From Bacteroidales bacterium UBA5219 (GTDB lineage: Bacteria > Bacteroidota > Bacteroidia > Bacteroidales > ML635J-15), in the NCBI GenBank assembly GCA_002412425.1, contig DHVB01000055.1, forward strand, positions 1-5,657: a stretch of 5,657 bases of DNA, read 5' to 3'. Under the pieces are notes generated by a model. The model saw only the letters and a list, made by a program, of their open reading frames with translations. It did not search any database and was not told where the DNA came from. Positions 1-5,634 of the stretch are shown one piece after another. The position numbers and the translations under genes were made by a program. Every line of letters begins with the position of its first letter. Position 1 is the first letter of the stretch.

Positions 1-1
1 T

Positions 2-3000
2 GTTACTGTTAGTGTGACTTGTCCAAGTAGTGCAACAGAAATGATAGTGCCTGCTTCTGGAAACAACTCATATACAACCTGTTCGGGACATTTATATGAC
101 AATGGAGGTGCTTCGGGTAATTATGCAAGTTCTTCTAATGGATATACTGTATTATATCCTGGAGTGGCTGGACAAGTAGTAAGAGTCTCTGGTACAATAA
201 CTTGCGAAGGTGGATACGATTATCTTACTATTTATAATGGTGTTGGAACAGGTGGAACTATTTTGTGGGGTGGAAGTTCGCATGGTTCTGGGACAAGTTG
301 TTCTACATTTACTGTGCCTGCAATTACTTCAACAACTGGACCTTTGACAGTGAAATTTTATTCAGATGGTTCTAATAATTGTGCAGGCTTTGATCTAACT
401 GTAAGTTGTGTTGTCTCAGCAGGAACTGGAGCAGATTGTGCTTCAAGTATTGCGTTCTGTACAGAGGATAATTATCTTTTCCCAGCATCAACAAATGTTA
501 CTGGTTACGGACAAGTTGGTTGTTTATACTCTACACCAAATCCTGCTTGGTATTATATGCAGGTTGGTAATCCAGGCGATATAATTATTTCTATATCTAG
601 TGGTTATGATGTGGATTTTATAGCATGGGGACCTTATACTTCAGTAGATACTTATTGTTCAGAAATAACTATGGGTCCTTGTACTCCTACTTCATGTCCT
701 AATAATACATCAAATCCTTCTTTTTATCCATATGGCGATATTGTTGACTGTAGTTATAGTGCTGCATCATCTGAAACAGTTCATATTCTTGGTGCACAAA
801 CAGGGCAAGTTTATGCTTTGTTAATTACAAATTATTCAAATCAAGTAACAAATATATCGTTCCAGCAATCTTCAGGTTCGGGAACAGCTGACTGTAGTAT
901 TGTTGCTCCACCAATTAGTAGTAATAGCGTGGTTTGCGTAGGCAACACTTTAGAATTGTATGTTACTTATTCGCAACCCGGTGCTACCTATCAATGGACT
1001 GGTCCAAATGGTTGGACTTCAAATCAAATGAATCCAACAAGACCAAATGCAACAACAGCTATGTCAGGCACTTACTCTATGGTTGTAACTATTGGTGGCT
1101 TAACGAGTGATCCAGTTACTACCCAGGTAACTGTTGCTCCGAATGTTACACCAACATTTAATGCAGTTGGTCCATATTGTCAAGGAGCAAGTATTCCAGC
1201 TTTGCCAACAACTTCTACAAATGGAATAACAGGTACTTGGAGCCCTGCAATAAATAATAATGCAACAACTACTTATACTTTCACTCCAAATGCTGGTCAA
1301 TGTGCTAGCACTACAACTATGCAGATAGTTGTAAATCCACTTCCTAGTCCTAGTATAAATCCTAACCCAGCAACTATTTGTGCAGGAGGAAGTATTCAGC
1401 TTACAGCAAGCGGCGGTGCAACTTATAATTGGAGTAATAGCTCAACCTCTCCAAGCATAAATGTAAGTCCAGCAAGTACAACAACATATACGGTAACAGT
1501 TACTAGTGCTGCTGGTTGTTCTGCTAGTACAAGTCGTCAAGTAACTGTAAATCCACTTCCAACAGTTGCTGCAACTGTAGATTGTGGTTTAGGTGTTGGG
1601 CAAGGTGTTATTAATGTAACAAGCCCAACAGGAGCAAACTATCAATATAGTCTTAATGGTGGTAGCTTCCAATCTTCTCCAAGTTTTGGAAATCTAGCTA
1701 ATGGCTCTTACACAGTAGTTGCAACTAATACAACTACTACTTGTTCTTCTCCCGAAAGTATAGTTGTTGTTGATTGTGGTTGTGCAAATCCACCTACAGT
1801 AACTTTAGCAACAACATCTGGCGAGATTTGCGGAATATCATCTCCTTTCACACTTGGTGGAAATACTTTTGGAGGTTCTGCTACAGCAGTTACACTTAGT
1901 CATAATGGAGGTGGTAATTTGAATATCACTTCTGCTACAAGTAGTCCATTTAGCTTTACTTATACTCCAGCAGCTTCTGATTTGGGTAATACTGTTACAA
2001 TAATTGTTACAACCAATAATCCCATTGGACTTCCATGTACTGTAGAACAAAAAACATTAAGTTTAAATGTTTTAACACTACCTACAGTAGTAGTTGGTTA
2101 TAACCCACCTGTTTGCGAAACAGGAACTTTAATTTTATCAGAAACAGGTGGTGCTGCAATAAATTGGAGCTGGAACGGACCAAATGGCTTTATTTCAACA
2201 TCGCAAAATCCACAAATAAATAATGCAACTGCCGCAGCAAATGGTACTTATTCTGTAACTGTAACAGATGGTAACACTTGTACGAATACAGGTAGTGTAT
2301 TAGTAAGCATAAGCCCAAATCCTGTTGCTAGTGCTACTTTTGCACCTATAGCATGTAATGGAGGTACAACAGTAGTAACCGTTAGTGCAAGTGGAGGAAC
2401 TCAACCATATTCATACGGCTTAAATATTAGTGGTTCTCTTTATCCTGGTCAAATACATACAACCTTGGGAGCAGGAGTTTATGTTGCTTATGTTAGAGAT
2501 GCAAATTCATGTATAGACACAACTTTAGTTATGATTACTAGTCCTGCACCTTTAGAAGTTTCATATGTTTTTGAAAATCCAAGTTGTAAGGGAGCTAGAA
2601 ATGGTAGTATTGAAATTGCAGTTGCCGGTGGAGTAGAACCTTACTTATTTGAAACTAATAATGTTATTATTGATATACCATTATTTGTTGGATTAAGTGC
2701 AGGACGTTATGATGTAATTATTACAGATGCAAATAATTGTAGTTTTGAATTAGATGGCATAGTTTTGTCTGAATCTAATAAAGATTGTATAAGAATACCA
2801 GATGCATTTACACCCAATGGTGATGGAATAAATGATACATGGATAATAGAAAATATAAAGATGTTCCCAAGTACAACAATTTTTGTTTATAACAGATGGG
2901 GACAAGAAGTTTGGGTTGGTAATCCAGGCGAAGAATGGGATGGCAAACGTAATTCTAAACTTATGCCAGCTGGTACTTATTTATATCTAGTAGAATTGTA

Positions 3001-3046
3001 CGATGGAAGTAAGCCTTATACAGGTACAGTTACTTTAGTTTATTAA
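2..3046 (+). CDS. Modular T9SS-secreted surface protein (CUB, Ig-like, SprB-like repeats, type B sorting domain), 5' truncated
   Basis: The frame is open to the left edge, so this is the C-terminal part of a larger protein; the GTG at nt 14 is only the first possible start codon inside the window. Residues are counted from that GTG. Residues 22-132 look like a CUB domain (Cys at 23, 64, 96, 123, 132; YDYLTIYNG and VKFYSDGS strands). The residues before it (VTVSVTC) resemble the last strand of another such domain. Residues 141-294 form a Cys-rich beta domain; 295-375, 376-441, 443-513 and 689-767 are Ig/PKD-like modules; 516-588 and 592-688 are less clear beta modules; 768-845 and 846-920 resemble SprB repeats (CNGG/CKG start, GGxxPY core, YxxxxxDAN-C end). 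Residues 925-1010 (PDAFTPNGDGINDTW, YNRWGQEVW, WDGK, PAGTYLYLVEL) are the gliding-motility-associated C-terminal domain, a type B signal for secretion through the outer membrane by T9SS. No catalytic domain is visible. Adhesion or gliding is a plausible role, but this is inferred from domain type only. Confidence 0.93.
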   Translation, partial: VTVSVTCPSSATEMIVPASGNNSYTTCSGHLYDNGGASGNYASSSNGYTVLYPGVAGQVVRVSGTITCEGGYDYLTIYNGVGTGGTILWGGSSHGSGTSCSTFTVPAITSTTGPLTVKFYSDGSNNCAGFDLTVSCVVSAGTGADCASSIAFCTEDNYLFPASTNVTGYGQVGCLYSTPNPAWYYMQVGNPGDIIISISSGYDVDFIAWGPYTSVDTYCSEITMGPCTPTSCPNNTSNPSFYPYGDIVDCSYSAASSETVHILGAQTGQVYALLITNYSNQVTNISFQQSSGSGTADCSIVAPPISSNSVVCVGNTLELYVTYSQPGATYQWTGPNGWTSNQMNPTRPNATTAMSGTYSMVVTIGGLTSDPVTTQVTVAPNVTPTFNAVGPYCQGASIPALPTTSTNGITGTWSPAINNNATTTYTFTPNAGQCASTTTMQIVVNPLPSPSINPNPATICAGGSIQLTASGGATYNWSNSSTSPSINVSPASTTTYTVTVTSAAGCSASTSRQVTVNPLPTVAATVDCGLGVGQGVINVTSPTGANYQYSLNGGSFQSSPSFGNLANGSYTVVATNTTTTCSSPESIVVVDCGCANPPTVTLATTSGEICGISSPFTLGGNTFGGSATAVTLSHNGGGNLNITSATSSPFSFTYTPAASDLGNTVTIIVTTNNPIGLPCTVEQKTLSLNVLTLPTVVVGYNPPVCETGTLILSETGGAAINWSWNGPNGFISTSQNPQINNATAAANGTYSVTVTDGNTCTNTGSVLVSISPNPVASATFAPIACNGGTTVVTVSASGGTQPYSYGLNISGSLYPGQIHTTLGAGVYVAYVRDANSCIDTTLVMITSPAPLEVSYVFENPSCKGARNGSIEIAVAGGVEPYLFETNNVIIDIPLFVGLSAGRYDVIITDANNCSFELDGIVLSESNKDCIRIPDAFTPNGDGINDTWIIENIKMFPSTTIFVYNRWGQEVWVGNPGEEWDGKRNSKLMPAGTYLYLVELYDGSKPYTGTVTLVY
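20..409 (+). other. CUB-like domain coding segment and the tail of a preceding domain
   Basis: Within the large surface protein, this segment encodes a CUB-type beta sandwich. Visible marks are a GYDYLTIYNG strand (residues 67-76 counted from nt 14), paired cysteines on either side, the VKFYSDGSNNCAGF segment before the last strand, and a closing LTVSC. CUB domains are extracellular binding modules and are common in Bacteroidota T9SS cargo, sometimes with peptidases. Any catalytic domain here would have to lie upstream of the window. Confidence 0.7.
1331..1560 (+). repeat. Ig-like module flanked by a 14-bp direct repeat (VNPLP linkers)
   Basis: The 14-mer GTAAATCCACTTCC occurs at 1331-1344 and again at 1547-1560. 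The offset is 216 bp, exactly 72 codons. Both copies encode the linker VNPLP between Ig-like modules, so the spacing equals one module. This fits modular duplication or exchange of Ig-like domains within the surface protein gene. The modules themselves have diverged at both DNA and protein level. Confidence 0.6.
2786..3043 (+). other. Type B T9SS C-terminal sorting domain (gliding motility-associated)
   Basis: This segment encodes the last 86 residues of the surface protein. The order is that of the CHU_C / gliding-motility-associated C-terminal family: IPDAFTPNGDGINDTW, then a strand ending VYNRWGQEVW, then EEWDGK, then MPAGTYLYLVEL and a final TGTVTLVY strand at the C-terminus. Family knowledge: the domain directs cargo through the type IX system in Flavobacterium and relatives, and type B cargo needs dedicated PorP/SprF-like partners that are often encoded nearby. 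No such partner is present in this window immediately downstream, where a terminator and a convergent gene follow. Confidence 0.93.
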
Positions 3047-3095
3047 AAAGATATTTTGCTGTAATAAGCAAGTGTAATTTTTGTTTTTCATAGTT

Positions 3096-3153
3096 TCCTC
3101 ATTCAGGCTGTTCTGAAAATTGATAGAACAATGCTTGAATGAGGATTTTTGTT
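3096..3153 (+). terminator. Rho-independent terminator of the surface-protein gene
   Basis: A long hairpin begins 49 nt after the TAA stop. Positions 3096-3108 pair with 3133-3145 (13 bp with one G-U), a 2-nt bulge lies at 3131-3132, and 3109-3114 pair with 3125-3130 (6 bp) around a 10-nt loop. It is followed directly by TTTTTGTT at 3146-3153. The reverse side has no comparable T-run, so it acts on the + strand. Confidence 0.88.
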
Positions 3154-3188
3154 ATTCCTTCAAATATCAGAAATTATTAGGGTACTAT

Positions 3189-3218
3189 CGCTTATTGAGC
3201 GTAGTCGAAATGAGCGTA
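3189..3218. repeat. Short dispersed-type repeat containing GAGCGTAGTCGAA
   Basis: The element contains TTGAGCGTAGTCGAAA and carries TGAGCGTA twice, at 3196-3203 and 3211-3218. Outer arms CGCTTAT (3189-3195) and ATGAGCG (3210-3216) can pair with one G-U. From memory, GAGCGTAGTCGAA and its complement TTCGACTACGCTC recur in intergenic regions of many Bacteroidota genomes, so this is probably one copy of a dispersed repeat. Only one copy is in the window, so repetition in this genome is not shown. Confidence 0.5.
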
Positions 3219-3219
3219 T

Positions 3220-3262
3220 AAAAAAACGGGTAGCAATCACCACCCGTTTTACTTTTATTTTG
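3220..3262 (-). terminator. Terminator of tnaA, probably bidirectional
   Basis: A perfect 9-bp stem is formed by AAAACGGGT (3223-3231) and ACCCGTTTT (3242-3250) around a 10-nt loop. On the - strand it lies 36 nt after the tnaA TAG stop and is followed by a run of seven T (complement of 3220-3226). On the + strand it is followed by a T-rich stretch to 3262. It therefore probably ends tnaA transcription and gives a second barrier for read-through from the surface-protein gene. Confidence 0.85.
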
Positions 3263-3286
3263 TTATGCAATTATGAAAAAATTATA

Positions 3287-4666
3287 CTATGCTTTTTTTA
3301 ATTCAATAGTGAAGTGTCTCATTATAGGAGCTTCCCAAGTAATTTTATAGCCAGAAGTAATTTCGTGTCGTCTATCATAAACATTTTTAAGTGCTGCTGC
3401 AATATAATCCATATGACTATTTGTGTAAGAACGTCTAGCAACTGCTAATCTTAATAATTCTAATTTAGGATAACGATTTTCGCGAGTAACAGGGTCTCTA
3501 TCGGCAAGAAGGGCTCCAATCTCAACGCCACGGATACCGCCTTCTACATAAATTTCTATTCCTAAAGTTTGTGCTCTAAATTCTTCTTTTGGAACATTTG
3601 GCAAAATTTTATTTGCATCAACAAAAATTGCATGTCCACCAATTGGATATTGAATAGGAACATTGTACTCAATAAGTTTGTTGCCTAAATATTCAACTTG
3701 TTTAATTCTTGTTTCTAAATATTCGAACTCTGTGCTTTCGTCTAATCCAACAGCTAAAGCAGCCATATCACGTCCAGCCATTCCACCGTAAGTTACATAG
3801 CCTTCGAACATAATATTAAAAGTACAAGCCTGACGATAAAGTTCTTCGCTACGGAAACCAATAAAACCACCAATGTTTACAAGTCCGTCTTTTTTAGAAC
3901 TCATAGTTGCAAGGTCGGCGTATTTGTACATTTCAGCAACAATTTCTTTAATAGTCCAATCTTTGTAAGCTTCTTCTCTCATTTTTACGAAGTAAGCATT
4001 TTCTGCAAATCGAGCCGAGTCGTATAATACAGGAATATTGTATTTTTGACTTAATTCATAAACAGCTTTCATATTTGCTATTGACACAGGTTGCCCGCCC
4101 GAAGTGTTACATGTTACAGTTACAACAACACAAGGAATTTGTTCTCTAGGATATTTTTTATAAACGTCCTCTAACTTTTTTAAGTCTATATTTCCTTTAA
4201 AAGGGTGGTCTAAAGTTGTGTCAAAAGCTTCATCGATTGTACAGTCGATAGCAGTAGCTTTGCGGAATTCTATATGTCCTTTTGTAGTATCGAAATGAGA
4301 GTTTCCAGGCACAATCATTCCTTCTTTTTGTATTAAAACAGAAAACAAAACATTTTCGGCTGCACGTCCTTGATGTGTAGGAAGCATATATTCAAAGCCC
4401 ATAAGTTGTTTAACTCTGTTTTTTAATTCAAAATAGCTACGAGAACCTGCATAAGCTTCGTCTCCCAACATTATTGCTGCCCACTGACGGTCGCTCATAG
4501 CACCAGTTCCGCTATCTGTAAGCATGTCTATAAAAACTTGATCACTTGAAAGTTTAAATAAATTATATTGTGCATCTTTTATCCATTGAGCTCTTTCTTC
4601 TTTTGTACTGCGTTTTATTGGCTCAACTACTTTTATTCTATAAGGTTCTGCAAATGGTAAATTCAT
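3287..4666 (-). CDS. tnaA: Tryptophanase (tryptophan indole-lyase)
   Basis: This 459-residue cytoplasmic PLP enzyme of the beta-eliminating lyase family converts L-tryptophan and water to indole, pyruvate and ammonia. It is complete and close to the usual family length (about 455-475). By alignment from memory to Citrobacter tyrosine phenol-lyase and E. coli TnaA, PLP-site residues are present: Tyr72 (GDEAYAGS), Arg101 (THQGR), Asn187, Asp216 and Arg219 (YDSARFAEN), Schiff-base Lys259 (MSSKKD), and carboxylate-binding Arg406. Three positions separate tryptophanase from tyrosine phenol-lyase, and all are of tryptophanase type: Asp126 (HFDTTKGH), Ile383 (VEIG, where the tyrosine enzyme has Arg) and His451 (MRHFT). 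The ATG at 4666 begins MNLPFAEPYRIKVVEP, matching the family N-terminus, with an A-rich leader and no Shine-Dalgarno. It is flanked by a convergent and a divergent gene, so it appears monocistronic, without the adjacent tnaB permease seen in E. coli. Confidence 0.95.
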   Translation of the reverse strand: MNLPFAEPYRIKVVEPIKRSTKEERAQWIKDAQYNLFKLSSDQVFIDMLTDSGTGAMSDRQWAAIMLGDEAYAGSRSYFELKNRVKQLMGFEYMLPTHQGRAAENVLFSVLIQKEGMIVPGNSHFDTTKGHIEFRKATAIDCTIDEAFDTTLDHPFKGNIDLKKLEDVYKKYPREQIPCVVVTVTCNTSGGQPVSIANMKAVYELSQKYNIPVLYDSARFAENAYFVKMREEAYKDWTIKEIVAEMYKYADLATMSSKKDGLVNIGGFIGFRSEELYRQACTFNIMFEGYVTYGGMAGRDMAALAVGLDESTEFEYLETRIKQVEYLGNKLIEYNVPIQYPIGGHAIFVDANKILPNVPKEEFRAQTLGIEIYVEGGIRGVEIGALLADRDPVTRENRYPKLELLRLAVARRSYTNSHMDYIAAALKNVYDRRHEITSGYKITWEAPIMRHFTIELKKA

Positions 4667-4694
4667 AATTAAATTTTTTTAAAATTAATAAATA

Positions 4695-4702
4695 CAAAAA
4701 TA
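4695..4702 (-). promoter_or_regulatory. Candidate tnaA-proximal -7 element (TATTTTTG)
   Basis: Read on the - strand, the sequence TATTTTTG matches the Bacteroidota -7 consensus TAnnTTTG and would give a 5' leader of roughly 20-25 nt before the tnaA ATG. No TTG is present at the expected -33 distance, so it is the weaker of the two candidates. If it is the promoter used, the upstream leader ORF would not be on the tnaA mRNA. Confidence 0.35.
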
Positions 4703-4731
4703 ATAATCTCGATTTCTGGTTTTTGGTGAAA

Positions 4732-4749
4732 TAAGCTTGAAAGAGCTTA
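4732..4749 (-). promoter_or_regulatory. Small hairpin overlapping the leader-ORF stop
   Basis: On the - strand, TAAGCT (4749-4744) and AGCTTA (4737-4732) form a perfect 6-bp stem with a 6-nt loop. The left arm begins inside the TAA stop codon of the leader ORF. A few T residues follow, but not a full terminator tail. The stem is short and AT-rich, so it is weak by itself, and its role as a regulatory structure is inference only. Confidence 0.25.
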
Positions 4750-4827
4750 AATGTAGTACGAATCTCGTTTTTTAATGTTTAAATAAACAAAGTTTGCAAG
4801 AATAGATATGAGTTTAATATCATTCAT
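4747..4827 (-). CDS. Candidate 26-residue leader peptide upstream of tnaA
   Basis: An ATG at 4827 opens a 26-codon frame ending in TAA at 4749-4747, 80 nt before the tnaA start. It begins MNDIKLISILANF and ends RDSYYI. The frame sits about 15 nt downstream of the distal candidate -7 element and ends in a small hairpin, an order that recalls the tnaC leader of proteobacterial tna operons (short leader ORF, then spacer, then tnaA). It contains no Trp codon and no terminal Pro, both essential in E. coli TnaC, so it is not a TnaC homologue. Its aromatic residues are Phe and three Tyr. In such AT-rich DNA a frame of this length can arise by chance, so whether it is translated is uncertain. Confidence 0.25.
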   Translation of the reverse strand: MNDIKLISILANFVYLNIKKRDSYYI

Positions 4828-4842
4828 AAAATTCAATTTGAG

Positions 4843-4873
4843 CAAATTTAAAAAAAAATATGTAAAAATGCAA
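4843..4873 (-). promoter_or_regulatory. Candidate distal tnaA promoter (TTG-N20-TAAATTTG)
   Basis: On the - strand, TTG (4873-4871) is followed after exactly 20 nt by TAAATTTG (4850-4843). This fits the Bacteroidota housekeeping promoter pattern of a -33 TTG, a 19-21 nt spacer and a -7 TAnnTTTG. Transcription would start near 4838 and give a leader of about 170 nt before tnaA that carries the short ORF at 4827-4747. It is the best promoter match in the window, although short AT-rich motifs can occur by chance. Confidence 0.5.
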
Positions 4874-4900
4874 CGCAAAAGCTCGAAAAATATATCAAAT

Positions 4901-4912
4901 TGTTATCTAACA
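4901..4912. promoter_or_regulatory. Candidate operator: 12-bp palindrome TGTTATCTAACA
   Basis: Two 5-bp arms, TGTTA and TAACA, are perfectly inverted around a 2-bp spacer. The site lies 28 nt upstream of the distal tnaA -33 element and about 70 nt upstream of the lipoprotein -7 element, where a regulator could act on either divergent promoter. No known regulator consensus is assigned. Confidence 0.22.
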
Positions 4913-4982
4913 TAAAATTTGCAAAAACTGAATTTATATTTTCAAACATTATTTTAAATGTTAAAATATCAATAAATTATGA

Positions 4983-4990
4983 TAACTTTG
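4983..4990 (+). promoter_or_regulatory. Candidate -7 element of the lipoprotein gene (TAACTTTG)
   Basis: TAACTTTG matches the Bacteroidota -7 consensus TAnnTTTG. It would place the transcription start roughly 15-20 nt before the ATG at 5014. The -33 region has ATGTTA rather than a clean TTG. Its position downstream of the TTG at 4900 supports the later start codon. Confidence 0.45.
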
Positions 4991-5013
4991 AAAAGTTAAT
5001 TTTTAACGAAAAT

Positions 5014-5634
5014 ATGAAAGGCTTACATTTTTCATCTATTATTATAATTTTATCATTGATTTCTTGTTCCAGCCCTACAGGAAAGTCGATGAAAGAGAAT
5101 GGTTATGATAAAGATGACGATATTTTATTATTGAAACATGGAGGTAATGACAGTTCGGAATTATCTGATACAGATATGAGCTATGATTATTTTGAAGAGC
5201 CTATAATTCAGAGTTATACACAAAATTCTGATACATTGGTTATTTCTGAAGATTGTGTTATTTTCTTTTGGCCCGATAGTTTGGAGATAGAAGATTTAAA
5301 AATTAAAAACCCAAATTCTTATTCTGAAATTTTAGAAGAAATGATTTCTCTAGCTTCGGAAGTTGCAATTAGTTTAGATGCTGCCAATATCAAAAATTTC
5401 TTTTGCGATAAGGAGATTTTATTGATTAAAAATATTGATAGTCAAGAAATTATTAAAAGAAAAAAAGTGGACTTTAATATGGTTATTTTCAAATATGGAA
5501 CTCAACCAGTTTTTTGTAATACTTTTGATTATAACAAAGATTCTTGTGCAAATATTTTTAACAAACCCTCAGAAATAATAGAATTAGATACTATTCAAGA
5601 ACAGTTGTTTAATAAAGATGTTGAACACGATTAA
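5014..5634 (+). CDS. Unrecognised small lipoprotein
   Basis: A 206-residue protein of unknown function. The start at 5014 is chosen because it gives a textbook lipoprotein signal: MKGLHF, a hydrophobic run IIIILSL, then the lipobox LISC with the acylated Cys at residue 18. The frame can be extended to a TTG at 4900, but that would bury the signal 38 residues inside and start upstream of the candidate promoter. The mature protein is acidic and polar to about residue 73 (KDDD at 33-36, SDTD, YDYFEEP), which suggests a flexible tether. A more ordered region follows: DTLVISEDCVIFFWPDSLEI (73-92), a helix-like stretch around 102-124, EILLIKNID (134-142) and VDFNMVIFKYGTQPVF (152-167). Four further cysteines are at 81, 131, 168 and 178. 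No known domain is recognised. It is transcribed away from tnaA; localisation to a membrane face is inferred from the lipobox, and there is no obvious acidic surface-export signal directly after the Cys. Confidence 0.8.
   Translation: MKGLHFSSIIIILSLISCSSPTGKSMKENGYDKDDDILLLKHGGNDSSELSDTDMSYDYFEEPIIQSYTQNSDTLVISEDCVIFFWPDSLEIEDLKIKNPNSYSEILEEMISLASEVAISLDAANIKNFFCDKEILLIKNIDSQEIIKRKKVDFNMVIFKYGTQPVFCNTFDYNKDSCANIFNKPSEIIELDTIQEQLFNKDVEHD

Larger units (their letters stand above)
4667..5013. other. Divergent intergenic region between tnaA and the lipoprotein gene
   Basis: This 347-nt stretch is strongly AT-rich. It holds two candidate - strand promoters for tnaA, one candidate + strand promoter for the lipoprotein, a 26-codon leader ORF on the - strand, a small hairpin overlapping the leader stop, and a 12-bp palindrome between the divergent promoters. 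No tRNA-like fold, riboswitch family or insertion-sequence end was recognised. Confidence 0.6.

Noticed and set aside
14..16. GTG as the true start of the surface-protein gene
   Set aside because: The reading frame is open to the left edge, the codons before it already encode a domain-like strand, and no signal peptide follows it. The gene is simply cut by the window.
1100..1300. 66-codon open frame on the - strand
   Set aside because: It lies wholly inside the surface-protein gene, its protein is an improbable Ser/Cys/Trp-rich mixture produced by the complementary strand, and no promoter or family match is visible.
1331..1560. CRISPR-like or mobile repeat
   Set aside because: There are only two copies of a 14-mer, both in frame and encoding a domain linker; nothing resembles a repeat-spacer array or an insertion-sequence end.
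1838..2050. 70-codon open frame on the - strand
   Set aside because: It is also a shadow of the Thr/Ser/Asn-rich coding sequence opposite, with Cys/Ser/Lys-rich composition and no recognisable features.
3287..4666. Tyrosine phenol-lyase instead of tryptophanase
   Set aside because: The position of the phenol-binding Arg of that enzyme is Ile383 here, and Asp126 and His451 match tryptophanase.
4747..4827. Direct homologue of E. coli TnaC
   Set aside because: The frame lacks the essential Trp codon and the Pro codon before the stop, and no sequence similarity is evident; it is kept only as a possible unrelated leader.
4900..5013. N-terminal extension of the lipoprotein from a TTG at 4900
   Set aside because: It would place 38 residues before a clear lipoprotein signal peptide and begin upstream of the candidate -7 element at 4983; the ATG at 5014 explains both.
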